From Ptychodera flava (Eukaryota; Hemichordata; Enteropneusta; Ptychoderidae), in NCBI RefSeq assembly GCF_041260155.1, contig NC_091942.1, positions 8,450,501-8,514,500 of the forward strand: DNA of 64,000 nt. The letters are read 5' to 3'. Position numbers and translations under genes: made by a program. Below the pieces are notes generated by a model. The model made no database searches. It had not been told where the DNA came from and saw nothing but the letters and a program-made list of their open reading frames with translations. Positions 60,116 through 64,000 of this stretch are shown here, in pieces (position 1 is the stretch's first letter; every line of letters begins with the position of its first letter).

Positions 60116-62828
60116 AGTCAACGGAATGTGGCTACCATGAGGATGTAATCCACAATCAAAATTGTGGTATCCGTGCAGAGACGCTGTTTATGATTTTGCA
60201 ATGTCAGCCATGTAAATGAAAATCTCCCAATTCGCTTTGAATATTATATCGGAAATAGAAGAAACATCTAGTGGTAATTGCTGTACTTGCGATAGTTTTT
60301 GACGAGTGAATGTATAATAGAGAGCGAAAGAGTTGACATCATACCAGGAATTTGATTTGATATTAATTTTTAATGAATCATGAGTTGATGGCTCAGGATG
60401 GCTAAAATATCACAAATCATATACGTAAATACTTCATTTACTTTAAAGTCAGAGAATAACATAAAAATAAAATAAATGCTTAAGAAAACCGAGGCAGTAT
60501 GAGTATTTGTGGTTCAAGAACATTTCAGTTTGAGACTTTGCCAGTGGGTAAATCTTGTCCGTGGACACCTTGCTACAGAAGGAAAGAGTCCTGACATGTT
60601 TCCCTAAAAAGGCTATCAACATATTTTTCGCCTAAGATGGAAACCGTCAATAATAGCACATGTTATTATACAATGCATATTAACTAAAACTTCTGTATTT
60701 TACAGATCTGCTTGATAGCGTAGTTTTGTCACTGTGACATTCTATGGAAAGCGTTTGATCAGAATTTAACTTCACTAATTATATACATGGTATCCCATGA
60801 CACAGACAAAGAGAAACTGTGTTTCTCTTTTTTTGTTTGGCATAACTTTCATATTGTTGCAGTATCGCCGCTTTGCTTATATAAGCTGGTAAACTGCATG
60901 TCTACTTTAACTTTGGACGAAACGCCAGGCCACGTTTTCATAGAGGCATTTACTTTATTGCACTACTGTATACGTGTAACATTAAGGCATAGTTAATGTT
61001 GTCACGATATTGTCGACAGGGCCTGATGCCTCGAGATAAGAAACAGCTTTATTTTGCAGGATTTGTCGGCTGCACGAAATTTATCTGCGAGATAAAAATA
61101 TGATATATGGAAAGCGATATACTACAGATACTACAATCTAAAGCAACAGTTTAGCTGCCGGATAATCAAGGGCGTTTCTAAACTTGTCGTCAGCATTCAT
61201 CAACGATTTGATGACAATCCGTCAAAATTAGAATGACTAAAACCCTTTCTCTCGGAGCAACATCTTATAATTTCTATTGCTCACACTTGTCCATGAAATG
61301 CGCAGTTGACAACTAGATAGCTGCCCGTACAAAAATGGTAAAGGAGCAAGAGACAACGTTCCACATTTATCACCAGTAACCTAGGGAGTAGTCAGGGAGT
61401 ATGGAGAGTCAACCTGTTGGGCGTCCTCCATTATGGTGGCACTCGTTTCGAAATTAAAAGATTAAACTTTTGCCCAAAATTTCTTGAAAAAAACTTTCAA
61501 CCATTCTCTTTCGAAATCAAGCTTTAAGTCAGAGTCACCGTTCAAAATTTGGTACAAAAGAGACAAATTATCTAATATTAGCTTACACTTGACATTCAAA
61601 ATGTACACCATTCCTGTGTTAAGTCTATGGGAAAATGCAAAAGTTTTGATTTTCACAGAAATAAACCGGATAAACTTTATTTCTATCTGTCCCCGAGGCG
61701 CATTCAACCTTATATCTTGGCTTTTCTCAGAAATGGAAAAAAATGGCAAGCAGACATTACGAAGAAATATAGCCGTGCTACTTTTGAAAAATATTCATAT
61801 TAAGGTAGGCCGAGGAAAATTGGAAATTCGAAAAGAAATACAAATGCGGCACGAATTCGAAAACAAAATGATCAAAGTTTCGATCGCGTAATAATTGTGT
61901 TGGCATTTTACCGACCCCTCAAAATATAATGGCCAATTAATTAGTACATGTGCAAGGGTTAATGTTCCCTTAATATTTCATAATGCCGCCCAGGTTATGA
62001 AGTACGTAACGTCATGCAGACTTAATCTGTTATCTCTTTATAAATATTACTCATCAATCACGTTGACAATTAAAAAGACGGTAGGATAAAGGCGGTGTTA
62101 AAGTAGAGGGAGTTTCACCCCAGGGTCGACATTTGCAGCTGGAGATCGGCCACTGGTGTGAGGGCGCGTGTTTAAGTCAATCTTTGTGATAGTTTCCAGA
62201 GTCTTCTACATAAGTTATATTTATTATATCGACGAAAAGCGCACATCTGCGGACGGTAACTGCTTCTCTGGTTTTGATTACTATGCTACTGTCTCCGATA
62301 TATTAGACGTAACGTAGTCTAAGGTGACTACAACAATCACGTTAAATACGTAAAGTGCGCTTTAAGTCAACCGTCATGTCTGTACCATATGAACTTATCA
62401 ATTAATGTGAAATCATAGTTATCCTAATTTTAGAACGAATCAGCGATTTCGAAAGAGATGAGACGCAAAACATTGGTTTGTAAAAACGTCGCACCCTACG
62501 AACAACATAGTTCAGTAATCGACTAAATATTATTTCCCTCCTTGCCATTCTTACTCGCTGAGAAAATTTAACTTGTTTTGAATCAAATGCTTGACTTCTG
62601 TGGTAGTTAAGAGAGAAATGATGAACGATTTCTTCCAAATTCTTCACAATCACATCGACGCAGGGCAAGGATCTGGTTTGATATTTCTACACAGATCCTA
62701 TCAAACTTGAAGGGGCGTGAACAAATATCAAATGTTACTTGTACTTTGACCACTGCCATAGATCAAATTCTCCTTGACAGGTTTGAAAAGATTTATCAAC
62801 ACTCCTGATTCAGTACGACAAAGTTAGT
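60116..62828. other. Region between PM20D2-C and pseudogene D
   Basis: 3' flank of C to about 60.78 kb, then the 5' flank of unit D including a reversed AAGGTAGAA MITE at 61434-61712. No other gene seen. Confidence 0.6.
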
Positions 62829-64000
62829 ATGACAGATCTGGAGAGTGCCAAGCTAAAAGCTTGAGAAGCCATCGATAAGGCAGCGACTGAGCTGAATTCA
62901 CTTAGTCAAGAAAATTGGAAAAATCCGGATCTGAATTTCGAAGAACACCACGCCCATCAGATTCTGACCGATTTTTTGGAGAAAAATGGTTTCAAGGTGG
63001 TTTTCAAGAAAATGGTGGCATCAACGTGTGCGTGATCTGTGAATACGACGCCTTACCAGAGATTGGCCATGCATGTGGACACAATCTGATCGCAGAGGCT
63101 GGAGCTGGTGCTGGATTAGGGATCAAAGAGGCTATGGAAGCAGCTGGAAAACCACTGGGAAAGGTAACACGATGTATTGTGCATTTAATTGACTACTCGT
63201 CATCATCACCAGAGGCAAATCTGATTCAAGTCTGACAAGCTGGAATCATGATTCTATTTCGTGCATGTATGATTGTGCTAATCCCTTGGATGTCGAGGCG
63301 AAATAGTAATTATTTGGTGACGTTCTATGTCAAGCATACACATTTCCACATTCTCCCGAATGCGCATTGTTGTGTATATTGGTGAAGGGACCACTGGGAA
63401 TTTTTTTTGGGGGAGGGGGATATAATAAAATTTCAATACAGGAAAGCAGTGGAATGAGAATTCCGATAGCTGGACCAAGGGATGGCGACAAACACGTATG
63501 CATGTTCTTGTGTATCGTATGTTAAGATCTCAAACATATCTCTGACCTCAAATCTGTCCCGGTGCTAAAAGTGCAGTAAGATAGGAGGTTAAACTCAAGA
63601 CTTACAATACCAACCCTATAATTGGACGCTTTTTACAATCGCATCATATTAATGAATTCACTGTTTTATTTCTCTACATCGAAATTCTTAACTCTCATAA
63701 AATATTAAGGGCTTTTTCGATCGACTTTCTCTATCTTTACACCAGCACGCACATCGAGCAAATCAGATTCTTCACCCTGGTACAATGTAAGCATCTTAAA
63801 ATCGAATTCCGCCTCACCGAATTCACACGATGAAATATAATTACTCACACCTGTTTCTATCCACCAATTCCATTTACACGTGCATTGCTCACTGTGATTG
63901 GGACGCCAGCCGAGGAGGGAGGTGGCGGTAAGGTCAAACTGATTGACGCCGGGGTATTCAAGGACATTGACCTTGCCATGATGGTCCATCCAGTCGATTC
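60840..64000 (+). repeat. Tandem duplication unit carrying pseudogene D (partial)
   Basis: The 5' flank from about 60.84 kb (including ACTGTATACGTGTAAC and the CAGTAACCTAGGGAGTAGTC block) matches the flanks of A and C. The unit continues beyond the window. Confidence 0.75.
62829..64000 (+). pseudogene. PM20D2-like copy D: disabled, runs off the window
   Basis: Exon 1 (62829-63163) and the start of exon 2 (63888-64000) are visible. Codon 12 is TGA (62862-62864) where A and C have TGC. A 43-bp deletion near 63000 removes the segment between FKVE and the QENGG stretch and shifts the frame, so GHACGHN is intact only in another frame. The exon 2 acceptor reads GCATTG instead of GCATAG. Exon 2 still reads [10 protein letters not shown] and MMVHP. 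The start context matches A better than C, so D and A look like closest relatives. Later exons are outside the window. Confidence 0.88.

Larger units (their letters stand above)
52290..60780 (+). repeat. Tandem duplication unit carrying PM20D2-C
   Basis: Homologous over most of its length to the unit at 33.6-45.8 kb, including 5' flank, introns and about 0.6 kb of 3' flank. It is shorter because it lacks the 3.2-kb intron element and the 0.79-kb 3'-flank element of unit A. Confidence 0.75.

Noticed and set aside
62862..62864. In-frame TGA replacing a cysteine codon in copy D as a possible selenocysteine codon
   Set aside because: Not an active-site residue, and the same copy has a frameshift and a lost splice acceptor, so a nonsense mutation is the simpler reading.

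Overview
This is an animal (metazoan) nuclear DNA window: AT-rich, with small phased exons separated by GT-AG introns and very many short inverted-repeat transposons. The repeat style and the gene families fit a marine invertebrate, probably an invertebrate deuterostome (hemichordate or amphioxus-like). That placement is an inference from character, not a proof.

Left half (about 2.67-25.1 kb, minus strand): one complete 15-exon gene for a mitochondrial medium-chain acyl-CoA synthetase of the ACSM family. It encodes 645 residues by my splice model. All exon phases agree and the AMP-binding motifs are present. Its introns hold most of the mobile DNA: a 3.66-kb unclassified element in intron 1, a 0.72-kb inverted-repeat element 20 bp from the exon 3 donor, a satellite of alternating ~147-bp monomers in intron 6, a duplicated splice donor in intron 7, and a ~3.3-kb long-arm inverted-repeat element in intron 8.

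Middle (25.1-36 kb): a divergent intergenic region of about 10.9 kb. I see no supported gene in it. It contains several TTAA-flanked MITEs and a 1.1-kb transposon nested inside one of them.

Right half (36-64 kb, plus strand): a tandem array of PM20D2-like M20 metallopeptidase (dipeptidase) genes. Copy A (35994-43740) and copy C (55505-60115) are intact six-exon genes of 405 residues each. Copy B (51264-51606) is a relic of exon 1 only. Copy D (62829 to the window end) is a recent pseudogene with a nonsense codon, a 43-bp frameshifting deletion and a lost splice acceptor. Upstream and downstream flanks were duplicated with the genes, so A and C act as natural empty-site controls for later transposon insertions.

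The two 3.2-3.7-kb elements lie in opposite orientation, one in ACSM intron 1 and one in PM20D2-A intron 2, and bracket the 5' ends of both genes. ACSM makes acyl-CoAs (in mammals used for beta-oxidation or amino-acid conjugation) and PM20D2 hydrolyses unusual dipeptides. A functional link between the neighbours is only a speculation. I found no CRISPR, rRNA or convincing tRNA gene, and no previously unknown multi-gene system. The most notable signals are structural: the inverted element pair, the decaying tandem array and a focal burst of amino-acid change in exon 2.
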